Shown one piece after another: positions 52,648 to 61,934 of a stretch of DNA of 64,000 bases. Position numbers and translations under genes: made by a program. Source of the DNA: Nocardia sp. NBC_01327 (GTDB lineage Bacteria; Actinomycetota; Actinomycetes; Mycobacteriales; Mycobacteriaceae); the NCBI RefSeq assembly GCF_035958815.1, contig NZ_CP108383.1, positions 7,378,001 through 7,442,000 on the forward strand, read 5' to 3'. The notes under the pieces were generated by a model. That model worked only from the letters and a program-made list of their open reading frames with translations. It was not told the origin of the DNA and searched no databases. Positions within the stretch are counted from its first letter, which is position 1. Every line of letters begins with the position of its first letter.

Positions 52648-52908
52648 TCAGAAACAGTCGCACAGCTCCTCGGAAGGCGGCACTCCGTCACGCAGATGCG
52701 GGATGGCGCGTTTGTAGGCTACGTTGAAGGATTCGACATCGTGACCCGCAGCAAGCGCCTCGCCGCTGTCGACCGCATCGTACAGGGTTCCATACCAGTG
52801 CTCGATGTAGTCGCAGTCTTCAGCGAGATCGTGGTCTGCGGTCGTGACCAGTAGTTGCAGAGGGTGATTTCTACCGGGCACCTGCCCGACAACAGCTCCT
52901 ATTGCCAT
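52648..52908 (-). CDS. small hypothetical protein
   Basis: 86 residues from ATG 52908. Composition is plausible: VTTADHDLAEDCDYIEHWYG, AAGHDVESFNVAYKRAIPHL. It ends PPSEELCDCF with two cysteines. No membrane or signal segment. Its start overlaps the stop of the 38-residue ORF by 10 bases, so the two may be coupled. No family recognised; moderate chance of being real. Confidence 0.45.
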   Translation of the reverse strand: MAIGAVVGQVPGRNHPLQLLVTTADHDLAEDCDYIEHWYGTLYDAVDSGEALAAGHDVESFNVAYKRAIPHLRDGVPPSEELCDCF

Positions 52909-53015
52909 GCAACCGCCCCAGTGTTGACGATCTGCGCCGTTGGTCCGAACTGCTTGATCAAGGCGTCCAACTCGGCGTGGTAGGTGCCGCTGAGGCGAGC
53001 CTCGTACTCGTCCAT
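52899..53015 (-). CDS. very small hypothetical ORF
   Basis: 38 residues from ATG 53015, which has a good GAAGGAG 8 bases upstream; the frame upstream of that is not convincing. Sequence DEYEARLSGTYHAELDALIK then QFGPTAQIVNTGAVAW. It overlaps the start of the 86-residue gene and may be a leader or the front of a split gene. Confidence 0.4.
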   Translation of the reverse strand: MDEYEARLSGTYHAELDALIKQFGPTAQIVNTGAVAWQ

Positions 53016-53126
53016 CGTGGGCTCTCCTTCATAGTTTGCTGCAGAGCGGTTGCGTCCCGCCGGTAGCCCCCGGGATAGCCCGTAACCCGACGTTACGCCT
53101 CTCGGTCTACGCCCCAAAGTCGCCAC

Positions 53127-53586
53127 GACGCGCCGCCCTCCACTGCCGGACGACTCCGTGGTAGCGGTTCTCGGCGGTCCCAGATATCGTCAATTCCCAC
53201 GCAAGCTAGACATCAAAGTCGACTCATCACAGGCGCGCTCAACCCATGATCTTCGGCACAGCGAGACGGCTCCGACTCGTCTGACCTGCCAACTTTCGGT
53301 TACGAAAACCCCCGTGAGCAGAAGCAGATCTAAAGATGAAGAATGAGCCGACAGACCCATCCATGCAGGCCAGCACATGTGCAGTGGAAGCCTCCATTGC
53401 CAACCCGCAGATACCCAGCGGTTCGAATCAGAGACGCAGGTCGGCCAAGGTACCGTGTCCGCTGGAATCGAATGCGACAATGACATCGTTGTAATTCGCA
53501 TGAGCAGACCGATGTCGAGCTCCTCTCGGACCGCGGCAACGAACTTGCGAGATAGTGGGCCGGCGCGGCGAGACACGAGGGGATAG
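53127..53586. other. 460-base gap before the methylase
   Basis: No convincing gene: the open frames on both strands are short, lack ribosome binding sites and have random-looking composition. It probably holds the promoter of the methylase operon. No tRNA or clear hairpin terminator seen. Confidence 0.5.
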
Positions 53587-54807
53587 ATGCACAACTTCTA
53601 CGAGTTCTTCGCTGGCGGCGGCATGGCGCGGGCAGGCCTCTACAAGAGCGGCAAGTGGAACTGCTTGTTCGCCAACGACATTGACGAGAAGAAGGCGGCC
53701 AGCTACAGAGCCAACTGGAGCCGTGTGCCTTGGCGTGATCATATGGTTGTCGATGATGTGGCCATGCTCAAACCAGAGCAACTGATCGAGCGTGGCCACG
53801 CCGATCTCGCCTGGGCATCGTTTCCGTGCCAGGACCTATCCTTGGCGGGCGCTGGGGCGGGATTGAGCGGTGAACGTTCGGGAGCATTCCTGCCGTTTTG
53901 GGACCTGATCAGCGCGCTACACGACCAGAGCTACGCACCGAAGCTGGTAGTACTCGAAAACGTCGTGGGCGCCCTCACCGCAGGCAAGGGCGAAGACTTC
54001 GTGACCCTCGGCACTATGCTGGCCACGGGCGGCTACCGCTTCGGGGCAGTCGTCATCAACGCTGAGCATTGGGTTCCCCAGTCTCGACCTCGGCTATTCA
54101 TCATCGCGGTACACAAGTCGATGCGAATCAACGAGGAACTGGTCTCCGACGGCTCGCCCTCTCCATGGCACACATCGGCGCTGGTAGCAGCGCACGGCAG
54201 GCTACTGAAGAGGTTGGAGACCACAGGGGATCAGGATTCGTGGATCTGGTGGAACCTGTCGGAACCGCCAGCGACCAGGCTGACCTACCAGTCGCTCGCA
54301 GACGTGATCGAGCCCGGCGATCCGACCGGAGTGACTTGGCACACTAAGGCTGAGACTGAGCGACTGACCAAAGAATTGATGAACGAGCACAACAAGAAGA
54401 AAGTTAAGACCCACCAAGAGAAGGCCGATGAAACCGGAAAGCGGGTCGTCGGAACCGTTTACAAGCGCATGCGTCCAGAAGGTCCCGTCATCGGTATTGA
54501 CGAAAACGGGAAAGACATTCACCAGAAGGTGCAGCGCGCTGAGGTCCGCTTCGACAACGTCGCCGGGTGCCTGCGCACGCCCTCCGGAGGCTCCAGCCGC
54601 CAGACCATCCTGATCTTGGAACCTAACGTTCCTCCCCGCTCCCGATTGCTGTCAACACGTGAGGCCGCGCGACTGATGGGCCTGGACGACCGCTACGAAC
54701 TCCCCGAAAAGTACAACGACGCATACCATCTCGCTGGTGACGGTGTAGCGGTAGACGTGGTGCACTTCTTGTCCGAGCACATTCTCGAACCGCTGCTTGA
54801 GATTTAA
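53587..54807 (+). CDS. DNA cytosine-5 methyltransferase
   Basis: 406 residues with the ordered motifs of C5-methylases: motif I NFYEFFAGGGMARAGL, motif IV SFPCQDLSLAG (catalytic Cys81), motif VI LENVVG (Glu124), motif VIII QSRPRLFIIA, motif X HLAGDGVAVDVVHFL. The target-recognition region (about 220-340) includes an ENGKD-rich, charged stretch. It transfers a methyl group from SAM to cytosine in an unknown site. It is followed by a Vsr repair gene, which normally protects 5mC sites from deamination mismatches. Start is ATG 53587, with no strong Shine-Dalgarno. Confidence 0.9.
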   Translation: MHNFYEFFAGGGMARAGLYKSGKWNCLFANDIDEKKAASYRANWSRVPWRDHMVVDDVAMLKPEQLIERGHADLAWASFPCQDLSLAGAGAGLSGERSGAFLPFWDLISALHDQSYAPKLVVLENVVGALTAGKGEDFVTLGTMLATGGYRFGAVVINAEHWVPQSRPRLFIIAVHKSMRINEELVSDGSPSPWHTSALVAAHGRLLKRLETTGDQDSWIWWNLSEPPATRLTYQSLADVIEPGDPTGVTWHTKAETERLTKELMNEHNKKKVKTHQEKADETGKRVVGTVYKRMRPEGPVIGIDENGKDIHQKVQRAEVRFDNVAGCLRTPSGGSSRQTILILEPNVPPRSRLLSTREAARLMGLDDRYELPEKYNDAYHLAGDGVAVDVVHFLSEHILEPLLEI

Positions 54808-54937
54808 GATCTGAGAAGCTGTCCGCGTGAGGGCCGCCGATTTGCAAGCTGCTCTGGCTGGCTTCGTAAGGCAACATCATCGTTTCCGCATGTCCCCGAT
54901 CGCAGTCAGCGACGACCCGACGAGCTGAACCCATCCG

Positions 54938-55360
54938 ATGAAAGAGACGCCGGAGCAACGCAGTCGAACGATGCGTGCGGTCCGCTCACGGGATACAGGC
55001 CCGGAGCTGGCGGTGCGCAGGTTCCTCCATGCTGCCGGATTGCGCTACCGACTCCACGATCGACGTCTGCCGGGGAAGCCGGATGTGGTCTTCCCTAGCC
55101 GCCGAATCGCAGTGTTTGTCCATGGCTGCTTCTGGCATCAGCATCCCGGTTGCCCCGCATCAGATAGGCCGGCGTCGAACACTGAGTACTGGACCCGAAA
55201 GCTGGACGGGAACGTCGCCCGAGATTTGCGGCGGCAACACGAACTCGAAACGGAGGGCTGGAGTGTCCTCACAATCTGGGAATGCCAGACACGGGATCCC
55301 ACCGCTCTCGGACAACTGCTCGCGCAGATCAGGGACTGTCCGCAACGCGGATTAAGGTAG
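54938..55360 (+). CDS. vsr: very short patch repair endonuclease
   Basis: 140 residues with the full Vsr pattern: TMRAVRSRDTGPELAVRRFL, then YRLHDRRLPGKPDVVF with the metal-binding Asp49, and the zinc-site segment VFVHGCFWHQHPGC. The C-terminus has NVARDLRRQHELETEGWSVL and IWECQ. It nicks at T:G mismatches arising from deaminated 5mC, so it belongs with the methylase 130 bases upstream. Confidence 0.92.
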   Translation: MKETPEQRSRTMRAVRSRDTGPELAVRRFLHAAGLRYRLHDRRLPGKPDVVFPSRRIAVFVHGCFWHQHPGCPASDRPASNTEYWTRKLDGNVARDLRRQHELETEGWSVLTIWECQTRDPTALGQLLAQIRDCPQRGLR

Positions 55361-55603
55361 TGGCTCAGTCAGAAGCATTGCAGGCGTTACACATTCAGAT
55401 AACTTCCGTGATCAGATTGCAGCATCCCGGCGATGGTCGGGGTGCCCGGAGCGTTGCGACGAATCACTACGTGTGTCGGGTGGTGCCTGTATACGTTGTA
55501 GAAGATCGGCGACGAAAGAAAGTTGGGGCGGGTGGCAACAGGTTGGAGGGCGAGCTCGTGAAGCGGATTTTCGGGCGTCCGGCGGCGAGTGGGAGGCGGC
55601 CGC

Positions 55604-56446
55604 GTGGGTGCTGAGGAGGCTGCGCCTTGCAGACATGCTGGTGCGCCACCGAGGGCGATTGTCGACAGCGTCTCTCAGCTCATCCAAGACTTGGGCGCTG
55701 ATAGGGACTTGCTCGGGCGATACGGTCTGACCTCCGGTGAGTACCGCAGCGCGCTGCCTGCCGCGATCGAGGGCTTGCGCGGGAGCATTAGCGCTAGCGT
55801 TGCGGACAAGAAGGAGTTCCTGTCCGGCATCTTTCAAGCCATGCGCGAGAGCGGCTTCATTGACCATCTAGAGAGTCCGAAGTACGGCGACGACACCGTC
55901 TACCGACTCACCATCCGTGGATACGGCGATATTGCGGTGATTCAGAAAGGTTGTCCAGACGGCAAGCACAGCAGCGTGGCATGGTCTGCGCCGGACTGGG
56001 CGCAGGAGACGTATCTGTGGTGGCTGTGCGGCAGTATGACGTCCGAGCCTGGGGAGCACATCTCAAAGGGTGTCGGTCGCCTTCGCCAACGGTTCTTCGG
56101 GGATTTTCCAGACACCATCTCCGGGGTGATCTTCCACAATCCGCTGTGTGGAAGCGGCCAGCGCATCTGTCCGAAGAACGCAGCAACGCTGCGTGCGAGC
56201 GCAGTAGCGGCTCCTCCTCCGTGCCTCTATGTCATGCCGGAACGGCAAGATGGGGTCAGCGAATGGAACTGGGACGGCGGACAAGAGCGTTTCTTTCCGC
56301 GCATCTTGCTCGGCGCGTTCGGCGTAGCCACCGAGTATGTTCCCTACTTCACCGGCCACGTTGGATTCCAGCGCCGCGGCGGTGCACTGCATACGACCAT
56401 CACATCGCGGTTCGGACCCGGCCGGGTGACCACATTCAGGAAGTGA
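55604..56446 (+). CDS. uncharacterised protein of the methylase/SNF2 cluster
   Basis: 280 residues from GTG 55604 (GGAGG upstream; the open frame starts at 55589). An N-terminal helical region (VSQLIQDLGADRDLLGRYGL, GEYRSALPAAIEGLRG) is followed by a predicted alpha/beta core: VYRLTIRGYGDIAVIQKG, CPDGKHSSVAW, then GVIFHNPLCGSG and a late YVPYFTGHVGFQRRGG. The DIAVIQKG/PDGKHS stretch could be a degenerate PD-(D/E)xK nuclease site, but the spacing is not canonical. It precedes the ParB-like gene by 8 bases. I do not recognise a family. Confidence 0.65.
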   Translation: MGAEEAAPCRHAGAPPRAIVDSVSQLIQDLGADRDLLGRYGLTSGEYRSALPAAIEGLRGSISASVADKKEFLSGIFQAMRESGFIDHLESPKYGDDTVYRLTIRGYGDIAVIQKGCPDGKHSSVAWSAPDWAQETYLWWLCGSMTSEPGEHISKGVGRLRQRFFGDFPDTISGVIFHNPLCGSGQRICPKNAATLRASAVAAPPPCLYVMPERQDGVSEWNWDGGQERFFPRILLGAFGVATEYVPYFTGHVGFQRRGGALHTTITSRFGPGRVTTFRK

Positions 56447-56454
56447 CTTTGACC

Positions 56455-57759
56455 ATGCATGGCCCGGATCGCGTTGAATTCCTCACGGCCAGGATGAAGG
56501 GGGCCCGCGTAGTGACGGTGCCCGCGTGGCCGCGGGCCGATAAGGATCTTGCCCAAGTCCAGCTTGGCGTCGGCTGGCCCGCGTTCTCGACGCTGAACCA
56601 CCGCACCAAGGCCGAACAGCTGCGCGAGATCCGCGCCACCGGTCGCGAGAATCTCTTCACTGCCGATCCCCTCGGTCGCGAGGCTCAGGACACTCAGTAC
56701 CGAATTCTTCGGAGCCAACCCGGTTTCGACGGATTGAAAGAAGACCTGCGCGAAAGAGGGCAGCAGGAGCCCGCAATCATCACTGCCGACGGAATCTTGA
56801 TCAACGGAAACCGCCGCACCGCAGCGCTCCGCTCCCTATATGAGGACGACAGTCATCTTTCCGCAGGGTACGTCACGTGCCTGGTGCTGCCTGACAATGC
56901 GACATTGGAAGAGATGGTCGACCTTGAAGCCGAGCTTCAGGTGGCTAACTCGTTCAAACAGGACTACTCGTGGATCAACGAGGCGATGCTGATTGAAGAG
57001 CTCTACGACCGGGCTGGCAAGAACTGGGACCATGTCTCCGTGCGCATGCATCGCACCGTCGGTGACGTCCGCGACCTGTACGAGAAGCTCCAGCAGGTCC
57101 ATCAACTCGTCGAGTTGTCGAACGGCGCCCGCCTGCACATGGACTTTGTCGAGAACGAATCAGCGTTTGAAGAACTCGCGAAGCACATAAAGAACAAGTC
57201 TCCGCGCGAGGCCGACGCAGTCAGGGCCGTGTATTTCCTCGGGACGTTGACCGGAACCCCATATCGCAAGCTCCGCCATCTCCGACGCCCTGACGCGGCA
57301 AAGCTGGTTCGCAATGAGCTGCAGGGAGATCCCGCGCTCAAGCCGATCCTTGAGGCCGCCGAAGCCTCAGCCGCTACCGGACCGCAGGACGAGCTCACCG
57401 AACTTCTAGGAGGAGCGCAGCCGTCTTCGCCGATCCACGACCTACTCGGCTTTGTCGCCGTGCAGCGCCCCGAGGCGAGCATCGTGCTGGATAGCGGAGA
57501 CAAGTTGCTCGTCCAAGACGTCCTGAAGAGCATCGGCAACTCGATAACTGCCGTCGCCGACGAGGCCAAGGAAGAGGGGCGGGATCAGAGCGCTCTGCGG
57601 GCGCCTCTCGATCGGGCGGACAAGGCGATTGCCGAACTACAGCGCGTTCTCGATACCCTGCCGAAGGCGCGAGCGTTCGACGAATGGGACGAAGTAGATC
57701 TCGCTGAGAAGGTCATGCGGATGGAACACCTGATCGCGAAAATCTCGGTAATTCGGTGA
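56455..57759 (+). CDS. ParB/Srx-like domain protein of the defence cluster
   Basis: 434 residues from ATG 56455 (GTG 56443, which overlaps the upstream stop as GTGA, is an alternative). A ParB/sulfiredoxin-like N-terminal domain is indicated by FDGLKEDLRERGQQEPAIIT and ILINGNRRTAAL (GNRR at 118-121), a CTP/nuclease pocket motif. A helical region follows: YSWINEAMLIEELYDRAGK, VHQLVELSNGARLHMDF. No SMC or plasmid partition partner is present; similar proteins occur in DNA-modification defence loci. Its stop overlaps the helicase start as GTGA (57756-57759). Confidence 0.75.
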   Translation: MHGPDRVEFLTARMKGARVVTVPAWPRADKDLAQVQLGVGWPAFSTLNHRTKAEQLREIRATGRENLFTADPLGREAQDTQYRILRSQPGFDGLKEDLRERGQQEPAIITADGILINGNRRTAALRSLYEDDSHLSAGYVTCLVLPDNATLEEMVDLEAELQVANSFKQDYSWINEAMLIEELYDRAGKNWDHVSVRMHRTVGDVRDLYEKLQQVHQLVELSNGARLHMDFVENESAFEELAKHIKNKSPREADAVRAVYFLGTLTGTPYRKLRHLRRPDAAKLVRNELQGDPALKPILEAAEASAATGPQDELTELLGGAQPSSPIHDLLGFVAVQRPEASIVLDSGDKLLVQDVLKSIGNSITAVADEAKEEGRDQSALRAPLDRADKAIAELQRVLDTLPKARAFDEWDEVDLAEKVMRMEHLIAKISVIR

Positions 57760-59639
57760 TCTTCGCCGAGCTCCACAACGGCGGGCGGCCGACTGTCATT
57801 GTCGAACGCCGGCACGACACGAAGTCGGGATCGTGGGCGCGGTTGCAGGAGGCGCTGTCACGTGGAGTGATCGGCGGTTCGGCGACGCGCACCGAAGTCC
57901 GCGCGGACGTGTTCTTCGCGGAACTGAAAGCCGTCCAGGAGATTCGCGCATTGTTCGGCGAATCCTTCGAATTCGGCCCAGAACTCACCGATCAGCTCCG
58001 GATCCTTGCTCGCGACCGCCGGGAACGTGAGATCGCCGTTTTACAGCAGGCTCCGATTGCCGTCGAGGACCTCGAAGGTGAGCTCAAGGATGCTGGCTTC
58101 ATCCGAACGCTGAAGCCCTTTCAGCTCGAGAACTTGGCCGCGATCCTGCGACTGCCGCACGGTGCAGACTTCTCGGTGCCCGGCGCCGGGAAGACGACCG
58201 TTGCCCTGGCCAACTTCACTCTGAACCGAGCGCGTGGCGCGGTGCAACGATTGTTGGTGGTGGGCCCCATCGCCGCCTTCCAAGCATGGAAGGAGGATTC
58301 TGCGGCCTGTTTGGATCCTGCGCCATCGGTCGTCGTCCACCTAGGGACCGGATCGCTGATCCCCGATGACACCGACATCCTTTTGACGAACTACAACCGG
58401 GTGGCCTCCGACTACGACCGAATCCGAGAGTTCGTGGCGCTCAAGCCGACTCAGGTCATCCTGGACGAGGCTCACCGGATCAAACGTGGTGAGCAGGGCG
58501 TGCATGGCAGAGCCGTGCTGGACCTTGCGTATGCCGCCCGCCGCCGCGACGTTCTGACAGGGACTCCGGCACCGCAAGGCGCATTCGACCTGATAGCGCC
58601 GATCAGATTCTTGTATCCAGGACAGGATCAGAACATCCTGCCTGAAGCCGCCTACTCTGAGCGCGACGGCAGAGAAGAAGAGGTGCTCCGAGCTACTGGT
58701 GCGGCTATCTCGCGGTACTTCGTTCGGACCCCAAAGTCTCGGCTCGATCTTCCTGGTACGGATTTCGACGTCGTCTGCGAGCCAATGCGGCCGATACAGC
58801 AGACGATCTACGACTCCCTACTTGGCCGGTACCGCGGCGAATTCGCGCTCAATCGCGAGGATCGACGCCGGTTCGACCGTCTCGGCCGAATCATGATGTA
58901 TCTGCTGGAGGCAGCGGCTAACCCGATGCTGTTGATCGCTGGTTCCGACGAATGCGACGAACGCGGCTTCGAGCACCCTCCGCTGGAATTGCAGGGCGAT
59001 GAACCGGTCGCACAGCTTCTCCAACGGTACCGAGAGCATGAGGTGCCATGGAAGTACGACAAGGTCTCCGAGATCGTGAACGCCGCAGCGGCTCAGGGCC
59101 AGAAGGTAATCGTGTGGTCCACCTTCGTGCGCAATCTGAAGCTCCTCGCCAACCACTTACGTGAGTATCAGCCTGCTTTGGTACACGGCGGAGTCCCTCC
59201 CGCAGATACCGCGCCTCCTGGAACTCTCACCCGTGACGCTGAGTTCGACAGGTTCCGCAATGATCCCAGCTGCCATGTTTTACTGGCGAACCCTGCCGCG
59301 TGCGGCGAGGGAGTGAGCCTGCACCACTGGTGTCATCACGCCGTCTATCTTGATCGGACCTTCAATGCTGGCCACTTCCTGCAAAGCCAGGACCGAATCC
59401 ACCGCCTCGGCCTGGCGGACGGAGTCCTCACCCACTTCACGCTCCTTCTCAGCCGAGGCACGATCGACGAGCTTGTTGATGGACGCCTGCGGGAGAAGGT
59501 AGTCGCGCTGTCGAAACTGATGGACGATCCAGGCTTGGTGAAGGTCGCGCTTCCAGAGCCGGATATCCACGTCGAGGAGCGCGCGGTGGCCGAGGACGAT
59601 GCTGCTGCTGTTCTGTCGCTCCTCAGGGCGGGCGGGTGA
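57756..59639 (+). CDS. SNF2-type helicase/ATPase
   Basis: 627 residues from GTG 57756. An N-terminal 120-residue domain of unknown fold is followed by a two-lobe SNF2 core: KPFQLENLAAIL, Walker A PGAGKTT (142-148), DEAH (237-240) in ILDEAHRIKRG, motif III LTGTPAPQG, then NPAACGEGVSLHHW, and motif VI QSQDRIHRLG. Such ATPases translocate on duplex DNA and power restriction or modification complexes (for example DrmD in DISARM). It overlaps the ParB-like gene and precedes the DUF3883 gene by 1 base. Confidence 0.88.
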   Translation: MIFAELHNGGRPTVIVERRHDTKSGSWARLQEALSRGVIGGSATRTEVRADVFFAELKAVQEIRALFGESFEFGPELTDQLRILARDRREREIAVLQQAPIAVEDLEGELKDAGFIRTLKPFQLENLAAILRLPHGADFSVPGAGKTTVALANFTLNRARGAVQRLLVVGPIAAFQAWKEDSAACLDPAPSVVVHLGTGSLIPDDTDILLTNYNRVASDYDRIREFVALKPTQVILDEAHRIKRGEQGVHGRAVLDLAYAARRRDVLTGTPAPQGAFDLIAPIRFLYPGQDQNILPEAAYSERDGREEEVLRATGAAISRYFVRTPKSRLDLPGTDFDVVCEPMRPIQQTIYDSLLGRYRGEFALNREDRRRFDRLGRIMMYLLEAAANPMLLIAGSDECDERGFEHPPLELQGDEPVAQLLQRYREHEVPWKYDKVSEIVNAAAAQGQKVIVWSTFVRNLKLLANHLREYQPALVHGGVPPADTAPPGTLTRDAEFDRFRNDPSCHVLLANPAACGEGVSLHHWCHHAVYLDRTFNAGHFLQSQDRIHRLGLADGVLTHFTLLLSRGTIDELVDGRLREKVVALSKLMDDPGLVKVALPEPDIHVEERAVAEDDAAAVLSLLRAGG

Positions 59640-59640
59640 C

Positions 59641-60564
59641 ATGCTTCCCCGGCATGGGACTGTCTACAGCGTCTTCCTGCTGACCCGCACAGCAAATATC
59701 GCTCCGCGACGTGATGTCGAAAACTGGGTCGGTTCCGCGCGAATGCACGGATCACTATTAGCTTCGGCCGTCGACGTCTCGGCTTACGCGGAGCGCATGC
59801 TCACCGGCGGACTCGCTTGGCTGGACGACAGGATATTTGTCCTTCCAAAATTGACCGCTGCGGCGGAAACCGGCGGCGGGGCCGCTATGTCTGAAATCGC
59901 GCGCCTGCTTCTGACTGCTCATCCACCGATCTGGCTGTATCTGGCGGTGAGTGAGAAAGAGGTATCGAGGGAGTACATCCCGTCAGCAGACCTGAACGCT
60001 TTGCTTTGGTTGGAACCGAACCTGGACCGAATTCTGATCGCGGCCCACAGGGAAGTGGCCTTCGATCGCACAACGGCGATGGCGAAGGAGATTGGTGACG
60101 CAGCCGAGCTTCTCGTACTGGCCGCGATGCGGTACTGCGGCCAAGAGCCCATCCATGTTGCACAGCTATCGGATTCCTACGGATACGACATAGAGATCCC
60201 TGGGTCCGCAGTCGACTGCGTCGAGGTGAAGGCAGCTGGCCCGAGAACTGCTGGGCAGTTTCATCTTTCACGCAATGAATTCGACACATGCGAGCGCTAT
60301 GGCAGTCGATGGCGTTTGATTCAGCTCGTATTCAACAGTTCCGCCTTCACGGCCAGGGTGATCGGTCCAGCGCATGTGGATTCGATCCGTGAGGTTCTGA
60401 GCAGCGCCTGGTGCGATCTCGTTCCGCCTGACACCTCGGCGTTCGTGTGGGAGGAGTCCGCCGTGATCACGCCGCCGGAGGGCGCGTGGCGCGATTCAGA
60501 TCTGGTGCTTGATCCCGATTTCGGCGTGCCAGGTTTCGGTGCAGGGCACACGGCGGCAGGGTAA
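59641..60564 (+). CDS. DUF3883 domain protein, predicted nuclease
   Basis: 307 residues from ATG 59641. The C-terminal half is DUF3883: EIGDAAELLVLAAMRYCG, then SYGYDIEIPGSAVDCVEVKAAG with Asp183, Glu195 and Lys197 (a D-ExK metal site of the PD-(D/E)xK fold), and FHLSRNEFDTCERYGSRW. The N-terminal half has PPIWLYLAVSEKEVSREYIP, of unknown fold. DUF3883 is common in restriction and RNA/DNA-targeting defence proteins. It is the last gene of the cluster; the likely effector nuclease. Confidence 0.78.
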   Translation: MLPRHGTVYSVFLLTRTANIAPRRDVENWVGSARMHGSLLASAVDVSAYAERMLTGGLAWLDDRIFVLPKLTAAAETGGGAAMSEIARLLLTAHPPIWLYLAVSEKEVSREYIPSADLNALLWLEPNLDRILIAAHREVAFDRTTAMAKEIGDAAELLVLAAMRYCGQEPIHVAQLSDSYGYDIEIPGSAVDCVEVKAAGPRTAGQFHLSRNEFDTCERYGSRWRLIQLVFNSSAFTARVIGPAHVDSIREVLSSAWCDLVPPDTSAFVWEESAVITPPEGAWRDSDLVLDPDFGVPGFGAGHTAAG

Positions 60565-60656
60565 AAGGCGGACGGAGCCAGCGGTTTCGATGTGCTGATG
60601 ATTTGCTGACTCGTATTCTGCGGGCGTGACTTCTCCTATGCCGCGGATGATGACAA

Positions 60657-60851
60657 GTGCAGGGTGTGACGGTGGGAGGCGTGGAGTGCGGTGATCAGGC
60701 TGGGTATCCAGTCCTGGCTTTCCACGGTGCGCCCGGTTCGCATGTGGAGGCCGTTGCTTTCGCTGATGCTCCCTCCGCGGTTGCGGGGCTGCGGCTGATT
60801 GCGATCGATCGCCCGGGAATGGGCATGTCCTCGATGTCGCCGCGCCGGCAG
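60657..60851 (+). pseudogene. alpha/beta hydrolase N-terminal fragment
   Basis: About 65 residues resembling the first strands of an alpha/beta hydrolase: YPVLAFHGAPGSHVEAV (oxyanion) and RLIAIDRPGMGMS. At residue 65 the same frame switches without a stop to serine-recombinase sequence, so the hydrolase's nucleophile and the rest of the protein are missing. Confidence 0.65.
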
Positions 60852-61860
60852 ACCATCGACGAAGAACGAGCGCAGCTGGTCGTCCAGGCCTGGGAGCTCT
60901 ACGCGACCGGCGATTACACCATCGAGGAAGTCGAGATGACGGTGGCCGACCTCGGGCTCATGTGCCGCCCGACAGGACGTCATCCCGTCGAGCAGCCGGT
61001 GTCCGCCACCAAGCTCCACACGATGCTGAACGACCCGTACTACGCAGGATATGTCGTCTGGAAGGGGCAGATCTACCCCGGTCGCCACGAACCGCTCGTC
61101 AGTCAGGGGCTGTTCGATCAAGTCAAGGACGTCCTCCGACTGCGCAGCGCGAACGGCAACCGGGACCGGGTCCACAGTCACTACTTGAAGGGTCACTTGT
61201 TCAGCCCGCGCTGCCGGAACGTCGACGAAACCCCCGGCTCGTGTTCAGCAAGTCGACGGGCCGCAACGGCACGCGCTACGCGTACTTCGTCTGCCGCAGA
61301 CGCACAGAGGGCCTGTGCGATCTTCCCGCCATGCCCGTCGAGACGGTGGAAGAAGCGATCGTCGAGCACTATCGCACCCTCGAACTTCCCGCGAACTTCG
61401 TCGCCGAGACCCGAGCCATGCTGAAAGCAGTGATGGACGACGAGAGCGTCTCCACCCGCAGAATGCACGCGAGCCTCGAACGACAGCTCAAAGAGCTCGA
61501 CAAGAAGGAGAGCCGCCTGATCGACCTGATCGCCGACAGCGCGATGCCGCAGGCGAAGGTCCGATGAAGCTGGTCGAGCTCAAGAACGAGCGCAAACGCA
61601 TTGAAGCCCAATTGGCCGACGTGTCGGAGCGACTCGGCATCGGCGTGAGCGTCCTCCAGCACGCCTTGGATCTCATCGCCGCGCCCTACGCCCTGTATCG
61701 AGACGCGAACAGCACGGTGCGCCGCCACCACCTCAATGAGACGTTCTACCGCCGCTTCTACATCGATGATCTGGATAACGCCATGGCACCGCAGGTTACA
61801 GATGAGATGATTCCGGTCTTCTCGGACGTCCACCGCGTCGCTCGCAGTTGCCGAAGCGCA
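60852..61860 (+). pseudogene. large serine recombinase, truncated and frameshifted
   Basis: Recombinase-domain sequence: TIDEERAQLVVQAWELYATG, then KLHTMLNDPYYAGYVVWKG, PGRHEPLVSQGLFDQVKDVL and YLKGHLF. Reading then shifts frame near 61215-61235 to LVFSKSTGRNGTRYAYFVCR (zinc-ribbon region) and again at about 61564 to LVELKNERKRIEAQLADV and FYRRFYIDD. The N-terminal catalytic serine domain is absent. This is a dead integrase of a former mobile element, oriented towards the tRNA fragment. Confidence 0.8.
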
Positions 61861-61898
61861 CAAACGCCCCGGTCAAAGCGGGTTGACAAGCCTCGAAA

Positions 61899-61920
61899 CG
61901 AACCGCCGTTCGGCGGTTCG
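61899..61920 (-). terminator. hairpin downstream of the tRNA 3' half
   Basis: CGAACCGCC and GGCGGTTCG (61899-61907, 61912-61920) form a perfect 9-base stem with a 4-base loop. On the minus strand it follows the tRNA 3' end and is followed by TTTC, as expected of a tRNA terminator. Confidence 0.55.
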
Positions 61921-61934
61921 AATAAGGCTCTCTG

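Noticed and set aside
53190..53594. 134-codon minus-strand ORF before the methylase
   Set aside because: No start signal and overlaps the methylase start region; composition not convincing.
55951..57759. 602-codon version of the ParB-like gene
   Set aside because: The first about 170 codons overlap the coding frame of the upstream 280-residue gene and look random; ParB-like sequence begins near 56455.
53587..60564. DISARM class 2
   Set aside because: A methylase and SNF2-like ATPase are present, but there is no PLD protein (DrmC) and the DUF1998 helicase is a single giant DruE-like protein elsewhere.
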